This document shows positions 48,040 through 62,000 of a stretch of 64,000 bases of DNA, piece after piece. A program made the translations under genes and the position numbers. Each line of letters starts with the position of its first letter. Positions within the stretch are counted from its first letter, which is position 1. The DNA lies in assembly GCF_009389715.1 (NCBI RefSeq), contig NC_052395.1, positions 25,531,482 through 25,595,481 of the forward strand. Reading direction: 5' to 3'. The DNA is from Phoenix dactylifera (taxonomy: Eukaryota; Streptophyta; Magnoliopsida; Arecales; Arecaceae). The notes beneath the pieces were generated by a model that saw only the letters and a list, made by a program, of their open reading frames with translations, was not told the DNA's origin and ran no database searches.

Positions 48040-51000
48040 TTAAGGAGCCATCAGAATCTTCCTGAACTCTGGCTTCCTATTAGCAAAGCATTCAGAACTC
48101 ACTAATGAGGTGATCCAGACTTGATCTGATTTTACTGGTTCATCATCGTCATTCTTGTGCCAACTCCAAAAGGCATGAGTCTTATTTATGATCTCCAGCT
48201 CACCATGACCAAAACTTGCTTCACGGAAAACTGACCAGTCTGGTCTTGGCTGAATATATCTGATAAGTTCAAGAGGAATTAAGTAATTATACTACAAAAA
48301 AGATATCTTCAGAAGCTCAGTAATTTCACCATGAATATGAAGGTCACAAGTTCTAGTAATATAATTAAGCATGATGCACCATGCCAGGGGAGATGCTGTA
48401 CCTTTGAGCCAGACCCTCCCTGTTGCCTCCATCTCCAATAGTTATATGTACAGCTCCACAAGGGTCCAAGCCACCATTGTAGACACGTTCCTGAAAGTGT
48501 GAAGTGCAATGAGTGCCTTACTTCAAACAGGAGTGGGAAAGTAAAGAGTTACATGTCATCCAGACATACTGAACGTTCATAAGCATGCACATGTCCAGCA
48601 ACAAGAATATCAACACCGGCAGCATAAAGCAAGCGTTCCATCGCAGCCCTCATGCCATCCCCTTCGCCTTGATGAGCCCAGTTGCTGTTATACCATGGTG
48701 CATGCAATAACACTAGCAGCCATGGTGTCTTTTCTCTGTCCACCTTAGCAAGATCAGCCTGTAACATCAAAAGGAAATGGATGCTCTCTTCATCCATATA
48801 AAATACTAAACCATTTTCTTTTCTTTGAATTTCTATGCGGTTGAATTAGGAAAAACATAAAAGGAAATCCAAGCCCTAAATCTGAGAAAACCGAAGAAAA
48901 ACTAATTGTTTCACTAGGTGAAGTAAGAATACTAATTCTGGGGCAGGAAATGTTCATTGGAGGGAGACATGCACTCTGGCTAAAACGGAATATAGTATCT
49001 TTTATTTTCAGACAGAGTTTAATTGACACAAAAATTTCAGCATATGAGCCATAAGATGAGGATGCATCATTATATCAAGAAATGTGTTTACAACGTTAAC
49101 TGAAAAGTCAAGTAGGTAGCGCCTGCAGGAAGTTAATAATGCTTATGACCAGTTCTTACGAATGATTGTCCTTAGTACAATATTGCCGGAAACTAAGGGA
49201 GAAGCGAGACAGATTCTATTCTATTTTCAAAATTTAATTCCAATAACAAATTATATCTTCACATCTATATTACACGGTCGCCCTGTAAGGCTAGTTTGAT
49301 CTTTCTTCCAGAGAACTGGAAAAATTTGTTGCTTTCTACTAAGTTTCCCAGGCTACAGAAAGAAATAAAATAACCATGAGAAAAGTGAGTTAAGAAGGAT
49401 ATTTAAGCTTCACAGTAGGAACTATAAAACAGACTAACCTTAAGCCAAGCATACTGATCTGAGTTTTTATCATAATCTGTATAAGAACCGAGCATAATGA
49501 CATGGACTCCTGCTACTTCAAAAGAATAATACAGGTTTGATGTAGATCCACTTTCTGTATAAGGCATCTTCCACCGAGCATTGTATGCTTGAAATCCAGG
49601 TTTAAAGATTAATATTCTCTCCTTCTCATGGTTTCCTTCTGTTACCATCCATGGTCTAGCACTAGCAAGTGGCTGCACCAGTTCGCCAAAAGAATCCCAT
49701 AGATGCTGCTGGTAATCAGCATATGAGAGATCCCCTGGAACAAGTTGCACATCATACTTGCACTGAGCTACGTGGTTTAAAGTTGATGTTGTCCACCCTG
49801 TCTGACCAAGATCACCAACTACAGCAAATGTTATAGGAAACTGAGAGGGAGGGGTCTTAAGATGAAATTCTGGTCCTCGTCCCCCGCACTGATAATAATA
49901 AACTGTGTCATCTTTAAGAGGTCCAATAACAACATGGTGTATTTCCCCTGAACTATACAATAAGTAATTATAGGATGTGCTTTCTCCTTCAGAGGAATAA
50001 GTGTACTCTCCAGGTGAAGTTCCATATTTAACAATAGAAGGAGAAGTTTCATCATCAGTGATCCATGATATTCTAATCTGTTTTTCCCCGGCCAAAGAAA
50101 TGTGAACCTGCAAAAATATAGAAAAAAGGTTGCTGTTGAAATAATTTTTGCCTCCAAGAAAATATGAGACGTGAATGATATTTATAACTATTACAAAGGA
50201 CGTTTTTGATCCTACCGAACAGGATTACTTTTCTAGTTTTTCTAGTAAAATGAATAACAATTCAGAATCCAAGGCATCCCAGGGTTGGAGCTTCACACAT
50301 TGCATATATTAGAACCTTACAAAAGTCAAGCACACTGCCATATATCATGCTTAAGTATATTCATACACATTCGCAAATATTTAGACAGACAGCATTACAC
50401 TTATCGTCATTTTTAAATCTTGCCAATCTGTGGAAAAGATGCCATTTTTTTATTCATTGCATTCCTTTTTTTGGACAATGGCATGCTAAACCCGCAGACA
50501 ATCTGATCCCCATAAGTGAAAGTGAATATTGCCAACATCACACTACTCCTTGTAAAATGATAGCCGATTCTCAGTGAATTTAGCATGAGCATGGGAGTCA
50601 CAGTAAAAATAGCAAGAGGTAACCATGCCCAATTCCGAAACTAAACTGACAAGATGATTTCAGAGTCTCAATGCTTCACCTGCAACGCAAAGTATTCTAT
50701 CCAGATCTCCAATAAATGGGGATCAGATCCCAGCCTAGAGAACAACAACGGCAGAAATAATCATTTCGGAAGCTTGTCAGCCTAAAAGCCTATGGTTAAT
50801 TACCACTTTATAGTTTTTTTTCTCGAGAAAATCACCCCTATACAGGGGAAATTGACATTTTGAATTTTTAAGCGCACCTGCTGAACAAACTGTCACCAAA
50901 ATTAACTTAGTTTTCTATCAAAACATTCAAAAATAGTGAAAAACATGAAAAAAAAATAAAAATCTGCCCTCAGTACATTGAAACTGGGAATTTTGAGTTC

Positions 51001-51394
51001 GAAGCAGTTCCTGGATAAATAGCACCAGAACCAATTAGGAATTTTCCATCAAAACATTCTAAAAATAGCCAACAAACTACACTAAAACCATCAATCAGCG
51101 ACCTGTTCCACAAACTAGAAACAATGAGAGCAACAGATCCGGCGAGCGACGTTCCTAAATAGGATCAGATCACGATCCAAACCTCAAACAAAGCGATTTT
51201 TTTTCTAAATTATCCGCAGAAGGCGATCGAAAACTCACTTGCTGGGGCTCCGAGGACTGCTTCCGCTTCCATGGAAAAGTTAGGGCTTTCCGGGGCTTGG
51301 GCCGGACGTAATCCTCCCCTATTCCAGCTCCAATTCCAGTAGCTACCGATGAGATGAAGAACAGAATCGCCACTAATATCACTCGAAATTCCAT
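48040..51394 (-). CDS. PAP18: Purple acid phosphatase, PAP18-like
   Basis: Five minus-strand exons, 51239-51394, 49439-50107, 48570-48758, 48402-48490 and 48040-48259, join at GT/AG sites into 1323 nt: 440 aa plus TAA. Residues 1-20 are a hydrophobic signal peptide (MEFRVILVAILFFISS). The fibronectin-like N-domain is followed by the metallophosphatase domain with all five metal motifs: D151 (GDLG), D178/Y181 (GDLSYAD), N211-H212 (GNHE), H294 (VLLHAPW) and H331/H333 (GHVHAYER). The C-terminal block (SVFREASFGHGELEI) is typical of this clade. The wording closely follows Arabidopsis PAP18 (HFHLKTPP-, QTGWT-, SDQYAWLK-like segments). Such enzymes hydrolyse phosphate monoesters in the vacuole, apoplast or cell wall and are often induced by phosphate starvation; regulation here is not visible. 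Intact. Confidence 0.95.
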
Positions 51395-53776
51395 CTCTAA
51401 ATTAATTTATTTTTCCTCGCTTTCCTCTCAGAATATTTCCATCCAAGAAAAACAACAGGCCCCCCGGAGAGTAAGAAGGCGAGAGCTCGCTTTCACACAC
51501 TCCCCAAGCGGCCACACTGCCCTCGTGAAAGATGCCGGCCTTGTAACTGAGTTTTGTCGACTGGGACCGGGTCGTATCCTTCACATGAATCCACCGTTGG
51601 ATCATCCACTTGTCGCTCTGAGATCTGCGCTACAACAGGATTTGGATCGCTTTGAGATATATGCGGTGGGTTATCCAACGGTGGATCCGCGCGAAGGAAA
51701 GTGATACTTTCTTTTCCCCCGCAACCCGCCAACCGCCCCGAAAAACCCAAAAAAGCCACCCTCTGTAGTCACCTAGTTATTGATTTTATAAGAAAATATA
51801 TACATATATATATTGCAAATTCTGAACAAGTTTATTAGCATTTAAGTAGAGACCAGCGGCAAGTTAAACAAATATAAAATATAAACACACACACGTTTAA
51901 ATATTAAACATTCACTAAATATACATCATTTATTTTAGACTTGTGCACATGAACGAAATTGTCAGAAAATTCCAAAACATATATTATTTTACAAAAAAAA
52001 AAAAATCTAATCCAATTTCTTTTTTCTTTTTTTTTTCTGCAGGATCAATCATTAGGTAGTTTTTTGGTGGAACAGAAACGCCAATGCTATTGGATTTCTT
52101 TCATAAGGTACGGAGCATGCGCAAAATGCAAGCGATGCTACTTTATGGTTGAATGAATGCATAAAGACAGGAGATCACGCAGCTCATATGCCCAAAGCTG
52201 CGCCGCCCTTGGCCGTTGTGGTCTTAAGGTACTGGGGCAAACTCGCTTCCCATACATGCTGGAATCATGGCCGGCTCAACTCTAGGCGACTAAGGCGGTC
52301 GCCTAAAACCCCTGCCTAAAAAAGGTCCACCGTAGAAAAGGCCTTAAACATAAAATAGAAAAGAAAAATGTCTCTCTTATGAGTTCGCCTTAGGCCATTC
52401 CACTGCAGGAAAGGCTTTAAAGACAAAACGATCTTAGGCTCCCAAATATATTGGGCCGCTTCTTGTTGGAATGCGTCCTGCTCAACATAACAATCCATTA
52501 TAAGTCGACGAATGCAACTGACCTTTGATCAAAAGCATAATACTGTTCAAACTCATCAGATTCGGAATTTATAGCTGCCAAAAACTCAAAGCGTACTCTA
52601 GCAAGAATACTAATTAAATATCAACCATAGTCAGGGAAGCACAGTTCTAATGCAGGACTGCAGCAAAATTCCCCACTGGCAAAGATTAGCAAAATTGCGA
52701 AGCCTCTATAAATTCTGAAGCATGCTTTATCATTCGCATTGATAAGAAAAAGCACTTGGGATGGAGAATTATACATGGGCACTTTCCCCTGATGACCTAA
52801 AAAATGGTCAAAAACTTCAAATGTCTGCAAAACAGGCTGCTCGAATGGAGAATACATCAGACAATACAAAATTAATAGCAACCTATTAGCGACCAGACAA
52901 GTATTCTGATATTCCAAAAACTTCAATGAGGGAGAAAGAGCCAGGACTCGGGCCTAAACTCTATTTATTTTTAATCAAACTTCGGAGGGTGCCTATAAAA
53001 AATTTGATATGTTTTATCCAAATCTGGCCCATGATCAGTTTTTTTTTTCTTTTTAAGAGATATCTGACCATATGGAAATACTTTTGATACATTGTATCCT
53101 AAATTTCTTGAATAATATTGACCGTCTGATCTTAATCAGGTGGTGCAAGTTCCTATAGGTCAAATAAAACAATCCCGCCAGTGAACTTTAATTTAACTTT
53201 ATATTGATTAATATATATCTATTCTACTAACTCAACTAACTCCTGGCCGTCTCCTTTTCAATCCATGATTTCCTGTCCTAAATTTTGCCAGTTAAGCCCA
53301 ATATCGAAGTTCGAGCTGTTTACTAAGTAGTTGAATAGGTCTCACAATTATTGTTAAAACATGAGAGAATATATCTGATTTGTCACGATTCATGGAAAAG
53401 CCTTGAATTCATAGACCTAGTAATATTTTAAGAAAATTATCAACCAGAAGTTCTTTCTCTAAAAAAAATTGGATCATATAACCATAAATAATAAATCATG
53501 TCTGGTTTTTGAATAACCAATCTTGTACTTGTCTCTAACCACTTTGTCTCTTTTCTAAATTTCATCAGAGGTGAATTGTTTATACATTTATCAGTTCTTT
53601 TAAACATGTATTTTGATATGCCTTGACCTAGCATTTTATTATTCAGGAGTTACATTCATATATGCATACATATAAGCATGCATACAACATGCCAACATAC
53701 ATACACTAAGAATCAAAGAATATTTTTATAAATTATATAATATAAGCATAAATAACTTTAATATGAGTGTGGCAAG
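51395..53776. other. PAP18 promoter and intergenic region
   Basis: Holds an inverted repeat at 51588-51687. Beyond 51800 it is AT-rich. At 52265-52310 a GGCGACTAAGGCGGTCGCC palindrome suggests a transposon scrap. A 101-codon minus frame at 52621-52926 is unrecognised and has no exon support. Confidence 0.45.
51588..51687. repeat. Inverted repeat upstream of PAP18
   Basis: ATCCACCGTTGGATCATCCAC (51589-51609) is mirrored by GTGGGTTATCCAACGGTGGAT (51666-51686). The loop carries a direct repeat (TCGCTCTGAGAT, TCGCTTTGAGAT). It lies about 195-290 bp before the PAP18 start codon. It could be a small MITE or a cis element; no evidence separates these. Confidence 0.6.
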
Positions 53777-53990
53777 ATCATTTGGACGGCACAAGGCAAC
53801 ATTGTACATCAAAGAAACATGAGAATTGAGGATGTTGGAACCGAGTACTTGATCGATTTACTTAGCATATTTTTCTTTGAGAACTCATGGAAGGATAAGA
53901 ACGAGATGATGCATGGCTTGTGCACGATCCGGCACAATCAGTCTCAATTGATTGACATGATATTAGCATGGAAGATGGGCAGATGGCGAG
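53777..53990 (+). pseudogene. NB-ARC (NLR) disease-resistance gene fragment
   Basis: The plus strand reads IIWTAQGNIVHQRNMRIEDV then GTEYLIDLLSIFFFENS, MMHGLCTIRHNQ. This follows the winged-helix end of plant NB-ARC domains: W.AQGFI...EDVG.EYL.DLLS.SFF, then MHDL.HDLA. The P-loop, kinase-2 and GLPL motifs are absent and the MHD-like motif is altered (MHG). It is a short relic with no exon context. Confidence 0.6.
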
Positions 53991-56006
53991 TCACAAGAAA
54001 TCCACTGTACAATTCGCTTACCACTACCAATATGTACCGGCTATCAAGAAATTGAGGATCACCGACCGTCAAAAACTAGTGTGGTGGCTGATGGAAAGGT
54101 TTCGAAGGCATCGTTTTCCTCGAGGACTTGGAGACCGTGGACTGTGCTCCTTGGGCGTCGTCGTCTTTACAGCGTCTTATACTGTGTTCATGAATTACTC
54201 AAGAGTGGTACAACATCCCCACTTCACGACTTCAGTATCAATCTTTCAGAAAAACTGCATTCAGTAAAGAATATTTTTATTTACTGGAAAATCTGCTTGA
54301 GGGTGACAGTCCACTGTGGGCAAAAAAATTCTTCCCCCTCACATACTGCTAGCTTGGCAATACAGTTCTAAACCATCCCTCATTCGGCGCGCCGATTCCG
54401 GAAGCCATTCCATTCCACAGCATCTCTCTCGTACCGAATGGTGAAACAGAACTTTCTTGCATTACTCTTGCACTTACGTATATTGATGATTTCTTTCCAG
54501 CAGAAGTGTAAGAGGACTAGCAGATAAGTGAGAATATATCATCCCAACAAGTATGACCTTTTTTTTTTCTCGAAAAAGAGCTCGTGTGCATGTTTATCAA
54601 TGATAAGGTTGACTTTTTGAAGTTGAGACTCATCTTGCAATGCATGTATCATATGGTTTGTTTAATGTTTCAAGTAGCTTTTGGTTTAGTTTGGTCATAC
54701 CTCCAAACTGAGATCAAAAAGGACGACCACCCCTGCTTTATATATCCCAAAATTCCATACCAGCCTCATTCTGGCACACTGAGTAAGGCGAAACGGAGGA
54801 AGGGGAAAGCATGATCTTTGGTGAATTTGCTAGTAATCCCATGAAACCATCGTGCAGCATGCTGTTTAGTCTAGACCCAGCATTTACAGCAGCAACCTAA
54901 CCAGGATCCAAGTTCTTGATAAACCTCATAGGCAATTATGATGCAAAAGGAGCCAACGAGATCTAACAGGTTATGTCACTGATAGCAGTTGAGGCATGGC
55001 CACGTCAAGAATTGTCTAAAAAATCATGCTCGGTTTCTTCTAGCAAATGTAAGCATCACCAGAGCTTAGAAACAGGGCACTTTCATCATTTCATAGCTCA
55101 ACAGCAAGAACTATAAACAAACCAGACATTCAAGTCATAAGTTGGATTAAACAACCACACTGGGAGAGCTGTTCAGTCTTGCATGCAAATATTGGCAACA
55201 GTTGCAAGGAGCTCTACCAAAAAATTCATCACTGGGAAAGTAGGTACAAGTTTCATTTGAACATATGAATCTCTAGTATATTGTGCAAGAGCCTGGCTAA
55301 GGCTGCCAAGTGCTGATTGCCCATAATATCCACATAAATACCTCATTTCTAGTTACAAAAAGAAATGTTATTCTCTTCATATTATGCTTCGAGAAACAAA
55401 GTAATGGACTGCAGTTATCAAATGATATTTTGTAAATAAAAAAAATAAATGACAGGAAAATTTTTCTCTTGGACATTTTAAAAGTTCAAGGAATCATGGA
55501 CATCAATATATTACTCCTTGCTCTTTAATAAGCATTAATGGTACCAGAAAAGAAAAAAAAATATTAAACATTTTTTTACCCACATTGACAAGTCATATAG
55601 ATGTTGTAAGCGCAAGAGAGAACTCACTTGGAACGCAACTCTTACCTTGTGGAGAAGTCATCCATGCAGCTAGAAGTGTTTCATCCTTTAGACAATATCT
55701 TGATAGAAAGTGAAACACAATTCAAAAAAAGAACCTGTTTAGATTTATATATTGGGGCATGTATGCTATTGCATACTAACAAGGATGGACAACCAAGAAA
55801 TAAACCGATTAATGATTATACATACAGGAAGTAAAAAATATATATACCTGCTTAGACCTAAGCCATAAATTAAAGTGTTGTCACCTGCCAACTTGTTAGA
55901 GGGAACTGGTACACTGAGTTATACGAGTATGGCACTGCTATATGACCTCCAGACCATTCAGCAGCCATGTTACAACATCCTCAAATTAAAAACTAGTTGT
56001 TTTATG
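53991..56006. other. Intergenic, no gene recognised
   Basis: AT-rich sequence between the NLR relic and the CAP-H2 3' end. Short frames only; the right end includes the CAP-H2 3' UTR. Confidence 0.4.
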
Positions 56007-59000
56007 TCAACCAGCAGATTGCAAATCCAACTGATCTATAAACCGAGAAGACCTCCTTCTCTTCCCCTCAGGAGTGCACCTGATAACACTGCCCTTCCCA
56101 AGCTTAAGAGAGAACCTGCCATTCTGATGCAATGATTTTAAAGGTGAGGTGGCCTCTGAGGTGGAGGAATTTGATTTTATGCACTTTTTCCTCAAAGGGG
56201 ACTTAACTCTCTTCCTCGCCGAACGGTTCTCCATTTCTTTTCTTCTTCTGTCATCACAAAGAAGTCTAACGTGGAAGGGATTCACAGCTGTGTGACAAAC
56301 AAACTCATTGCTTCCTGGATCTCTTTGCAGATCAACGCTCCCATTGTTCACCTGAAATCAATATTGACAGCTGTGTTCAATATATCAAGTTGCTCAATTT
56401 TTGTTCACTGGAACAAGTATGCCAGTATAAGCTTGCAAGCAGAAAAAGGTAAACACCAGCTGCAGAAGTGCAGAAAATGTCCTTGCAACATCATGCTTTG
56501 TTTGGCCCATCACAATATCTGTAAAAGGCATGGTTCCTCCACTGTCCACTTCCAAGCAAAGTTTGTCCATGATTCTCTCACCATATAAGTGTATGTCAAA
56601 AGGAGGGTGTGTATCCTGTCAAAAAAATTCCCTATCAATGGAAGAAAATAGGGAAATCCAAATAACCAGAAGAGTTCTTTGGCGCATATAGATCAATATT
56701 GGAAGAGAACAGAAGTCATTCTCCTTCAACTCACTTGATCTTCCAGGGTGTGTTCAATCCTTTGTTTCCATGTTGAAACCCGTGCTGCCAAATCTGTCTG
56801 CTTCTCTGTTTCAGCTATGCTAGCAAGAAGGGCATCCTGAATCACGACAGGATAGATTACTAAACCAGCATCAGAGGATGTCAGCCACAACATAGCAAAA
56901 ACCTAGAAAATGACAATTATTGTATACCACAATTGATGGAATTGCAATAGTTTACCAAATCATGTTTCCCAATGACAGGTGTCTGAAAATAGAGTCTGCC
57001 TATTATATTGTGCAGCTCTGCTTAGGCAGCTAAAAATACAATTAGTTCATTAACATAAGTAATAGTATTATATTGTAAAACTCCATAATACAAGATCATC
57101 CATGATATCATCATATTTAAAAAAGAGATGACATCTAGAGACCAGAGTTTAATTCATCCTCAATTAGCAATGAACTACTGTAGCTCTATCCATGGCCATT
57201 GCCACAAAGCAAGATAACCTTATATCAGGAAAATTGGATGAGACTCTTTAACCATAGTGGTCATGCAGTCACATTATGGTTCAACTTCTGACCTACTAAG
57301 CTTAAAACCAAGTTCGTTTGTGCACCAGCTACCTTGTAAAAATTAAATATGCAACATTCTTGACGAAAAGAAAAGATACATATAAAAGGTTAAAAGGATA
57401 TGGATGAATAAAACACATGCCAGATGAAACAACATGAAGAAAACGCACAACGGGGGAGATAGAAAAGAGAGGGAAGAAAACCATGGACAACGGTCTGACT
57501 TATGAGGTTATGCACCACTTTGTTATTATAAAATAACGAGGGTATACAACAGTCTGGTCCCTATGTATATCCATTGAAAGGTGCCCAATGTTGCATGGAT
57601 TGACCTGATTTCAAGAGGTCCAAAGACGTGGTTAAAGTGCAATATATATAAAGAATAGTAAAAACAACTGATGACATAAAAATGTTACTAGTCTCTTCAA
57701 GCTTCTAATAGCATCCAATCAGTTATCTTCGTTCTGAATGCTTTAGCAAAACATAAACAAGTGTAGATTAGTTAACTATACAAATTGCAGGCTGTTATTA
57801 CAAAATGCCTTCCAAGGGCCGTTAATTTTAATTTTCATTTCTTTCATATAAGCCATTAATATTATAACTTCAGAAGTTGCATGAACAAATTGCTTGGTAC
57901 TCAAACTTTCAGGACCTAAGTCCCCCATATAAATGCATAATAACCTCTGGTTGATCTTTTATTTATTGAAGTTTCCTCTAGAGGTTTCCTGCCCTAAACA
58001 TCCTGCATCCATCCTTCGTAAAATAAAGCTGAGCTTTTTCAGTGAAGAAAAATAGAGTACAAAATAGACGACAACTCAAATAAAGCTGAGCTTTTTCAGT
58101 GAAGAATGGTAGTAAATATTTTCACACCATGTATTCATGTAGAATCTTCTGCTTCTGGACGAGTTTTCAGACTTCCCACAAAATTCTGAGATAACTCTAG
58201 AAAATAGTAATGCGTATCCAAACCAACAGCTTGCTTCCATGTTTCATTGAAAGAGGATGGTTTAATAACTCTTTTTGCATCACTGCCTTCTACCCTTCCA
58301 ATGAAGGCACCACGAAAAGACTTCGGAGTGAAAATCAAGGTATGAATAAATTAATAGTCGGTTGATATGTGGAATGAAAAAAATGAGACATGCAAGTTCA
58401 TTTGCCTTTTTGCTGACCAATAGGGACCTCAAAATTTTTGGATCTGTAGAACTATAAGTCAATGATGGAGTTCATCAACAAGGAAATTTTCAGTACTAGA
58501 TCCATTTTCCTCTCAAATTGATAAAGAAACACTTGTTTTCTGATCCGCAGATATTTAGAGAAGCAGATGATATACCAGCCACATGTAAACCTTTGTATCC
58601 ATCTTTCTATTTACACTGCCTTATGGTATATGGTCAGAGGCCGGATGGAACAATCAATATGTTCCAAAAAGATCAAGTAGCGGGAAGTCTTATTAAACTA
58701 GCTCGGATTGGGCTATTACATGTCAAATCAAGTCATTCATCAACCATTTAATCGGGAAAGGCACTGTGCAATTGGTTATTAGAATGTAAAGCTACAATAG
58801 TATTTGCTATCACCAGTTTTTTTAATGAAAAAACATTTACAGATGTTGCAATATCCCTTCAGAATCACCTACTGTTCAAGAAATGAAGACTGGATAGCAT
58901 ATTATACATTATAATGCAACTTGGGTGTCCATAATACAGCACATTCGTACATATAGAAAGAGAAACAAATAAATAGATAAATAAATTGTTACCAGATGTG

Positions 59001-62000
59001 AGCGACACAAATCTTCAAGGGTTGCATGAGAATCTAGATCATCCTGTGTAAGGCCTTCACCATGATCACAAGTCGAAGCATCATCACTCTGCTGCAAATG
59101 ATCACATACAACATGTCCCATTAAGCATAAGCTTAATACTTGACAAAGCATAAAGTAGAGAGCAGAGCTCACATACACGAACCTTCCTATGGCGAAATGG
59201 TGCTTCTGTGTCCATATCATACATAATGTTTGGCAGATCAAGGTTTGAATGATCAAAATCGAGAGGGTGATTTTCCCCTCCATTATCATCATTTTCATCC
59301 TCAAAAACAGCAAAGTTATCATAAGTTTCTTGTTCTCCAAAAGTAAGTGATCTTCTTAGCTGCAAATATGAAATCAATCATAAATTCAGGAAGAGTGAAG
59401 ATAGGTAAAGGTCAGTACTGATACACAATACAAGAAACTTCCTGCAAGCACCTTTTCAAAGAGGGGCGGGGACCGAGATGCACGTAGCCTTTCTTGCAAA
59501 CGGAGTTTTACTTCAAATGATGCTTCAAACTCTTGGCCAATGATACCGTCCAGTTTTGCAATAGGAAACTGAGAAGTTGAAGTGTTTTTCTTGGCATTAT
59601 GAACCACCTGCCTTCCAAAACCCTTAACTATTCAAGAGAGGAGAACAAGAATATAATTATGCAACAGAAATTATAAAGAAGAAATAGGGAAGGAAAGAAA
59701 GATATCTTGGCAAAAAGAAAGAAATTAGCATACTTTTTCTGAATGGTTTTACTTTCAAGTTCCCAGGTTCATGAGGATTTAGAGGCTTCCATGGATCATC
59801 ATTATTATCATCAGAATCATCCATAACATCTGAAAATCCTAAATTTGGTTTCTCTACATGGCACATATCATCATCGGGATGATCAGTGTCAACATGAGGT
59901 CCGGACCGATGATTATCATTGTTAATTTCAAATGCATGGTTATTCTCCATAGTTGGATTTAGATTGACGCCTTGGTTCTTCCCAATACTTGATTTATGAG
60001 CAGTTGCCCCAAATCTTCCTGTTGGAGAAGTTAAAATATTGTGGCGAGTTTTAGACCTGATCGAGCTGCCTCTGTGAAGTGCAATGTTTTCTTTACCAGC
60101 AGCATTTGTCTTTAAAAAATCATAAACAGCTCCTGCATCGCAGGGGTCCAACAGAAGAAAATCGCTGAAACAATCACAGGTTGCTAACTGCACAAAACAT
60201 GATCAAACGACAGCATCAGAAAAGGAGATAAAATTGTTTATGCAATGGCAAGATCAACATAATCAGAAAAGGTGATAAAATTATGTAATGGCAAGATTCA
60301 CATGATCGACATAATATTACCAGATATGATTCTAATTCACTAGCATCACCACTGGTATCTAAACAATCTCCTTCTAGTACAAGCAAATTGGCAGGAGGCT
60401 TCGGAACATGCTTTGAAGTGTCATCTTTATCAAGCCCACCATCCAAACAATTCTTTGCTTCAACTGCTTGTGTAAACCAATCAGTTGCTAAGTAAGTTGA
60501 TTGACCTTGCTTTAAAAAAAAAATCCAGAATGCAATTTTTCATTACCAGGCACATCATCTAACCCCAAAAATATCTCATTCCCTTCATTGATAACTGCAC
60601 CAGATTCACCATCAGGATGAATGGAAGCATTTTCTTGTTGATATTGCCTGTTCACAAAACCTTCTTATAATAGATATAATGACATAAAATCACTATCCAG
60701 GAGAAATGAAAAGAACAATAGCAGAAAAGAACTAAGTTATAGGATAACGGTAATAGTAAGTAACAGGATAATATGAACATGATTATTAATGTAAATTGCA
60801 GATCTTAAGAATAATAGTGCAACTAAACTAATATTAATGCTCTCAGACTATGGAAGGGATTAATCCAATTTTAAAAAGAAAAAGAAAAAGTTTTAAATTC
60901 CCAGTCATTAGTCAATCATCCCTGTAAATGTTCCCATCATTTTACTTTCTTTAGTTGCTAAGCAACTCAAACTGAAGATCAAAAGCATGTTGTAGGCTAC
61001 CATGAAGTTTCAATGCTCCACCCTTTATAACCCAAGTAAAGGTTGTTAGAAATATTAAGGATCTTGGGTTTACCTTTACAAACCATAAATAATATAACAT
61101 ATTACTTTGAGCCATTGACAACGCAAGTGAATGCTGACAAGAACCTCCAATCATCAGACAGAGACTTTTGATCGTGAGTATAGAATCTACAATATCGAAT
61201 TGAAACCGTGAGATCACGAACAAATAGTGCAACTTGATCTTCTCTCTCCTGACTTTCTTTCTTTATGCTTATGGTTGTGATGGGAAACCTAACTTTCTTT
61301 CTTTATGCTAATGGTTGTGATGGGAAACCTCATAAGCTTTGACTCTTCCCACATGAGTCACAATGTTTGGCACTTCATCTTCCTCTTAGACTCAATGTAT
61401 TACATTGAACATCTTAATTGAATCCGATTAAAACCATTCTTTATATCACAAAAAAATTCTTCATGTACCTTATAGAGTTTTGTGATAACATTAATGTGTG
61501 GTCATGAGGGCCACTAATTCTAATATTAAAATTATTCTTTATATCACAAAAACTCTTCATGTACCTTATAAAGTTTTGTGATGACATTAATGTGTGGTCA
61601 TGAAGGCCACTAATTCTAATATTAAAATTATTCTTTATATCACAAAAACTCTTAATGTACCTTACAGAGTTTTGTGATGACACTAATGTGGTCATGAAGG
61701 CCATTCTTTATATTACAAAACTCCTCATATACCTTATAGAGTTTTGTAATGACATTAATGTGGTCATGAAGGCCACTATTTGTAATAAAAGTCATAAGAA
61801 GTGCAATTCAAAAAGTTAGCTGAAACCCCCCCGAATCTAGAGCCGTTTGGCGTTCCAACCCAGTCCCAACAATGCATTTCTCGGACCGAGAAAGCGGAAC
61901 TGCTTGACGCTGCAATATTAGAACTCATTAAAGCCCGATTCGCATCATTATGCTCGATAAAAGGAATGAGGGAAGCTCCAATAGAAAAATATTGGAAGGA

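Noticed and set aside
52265..52310. GC palindrome near GGCGACTAAGGCGGTCGCC as a regulatory site
   Set aside because: Resembles dispersed transposon scraps and is not near any gene start.
61436..61790. Possible CRISPR-like array
   Set aside because: Units are contiguous without unique spacers, unequal in length, and lie in a plant intron.
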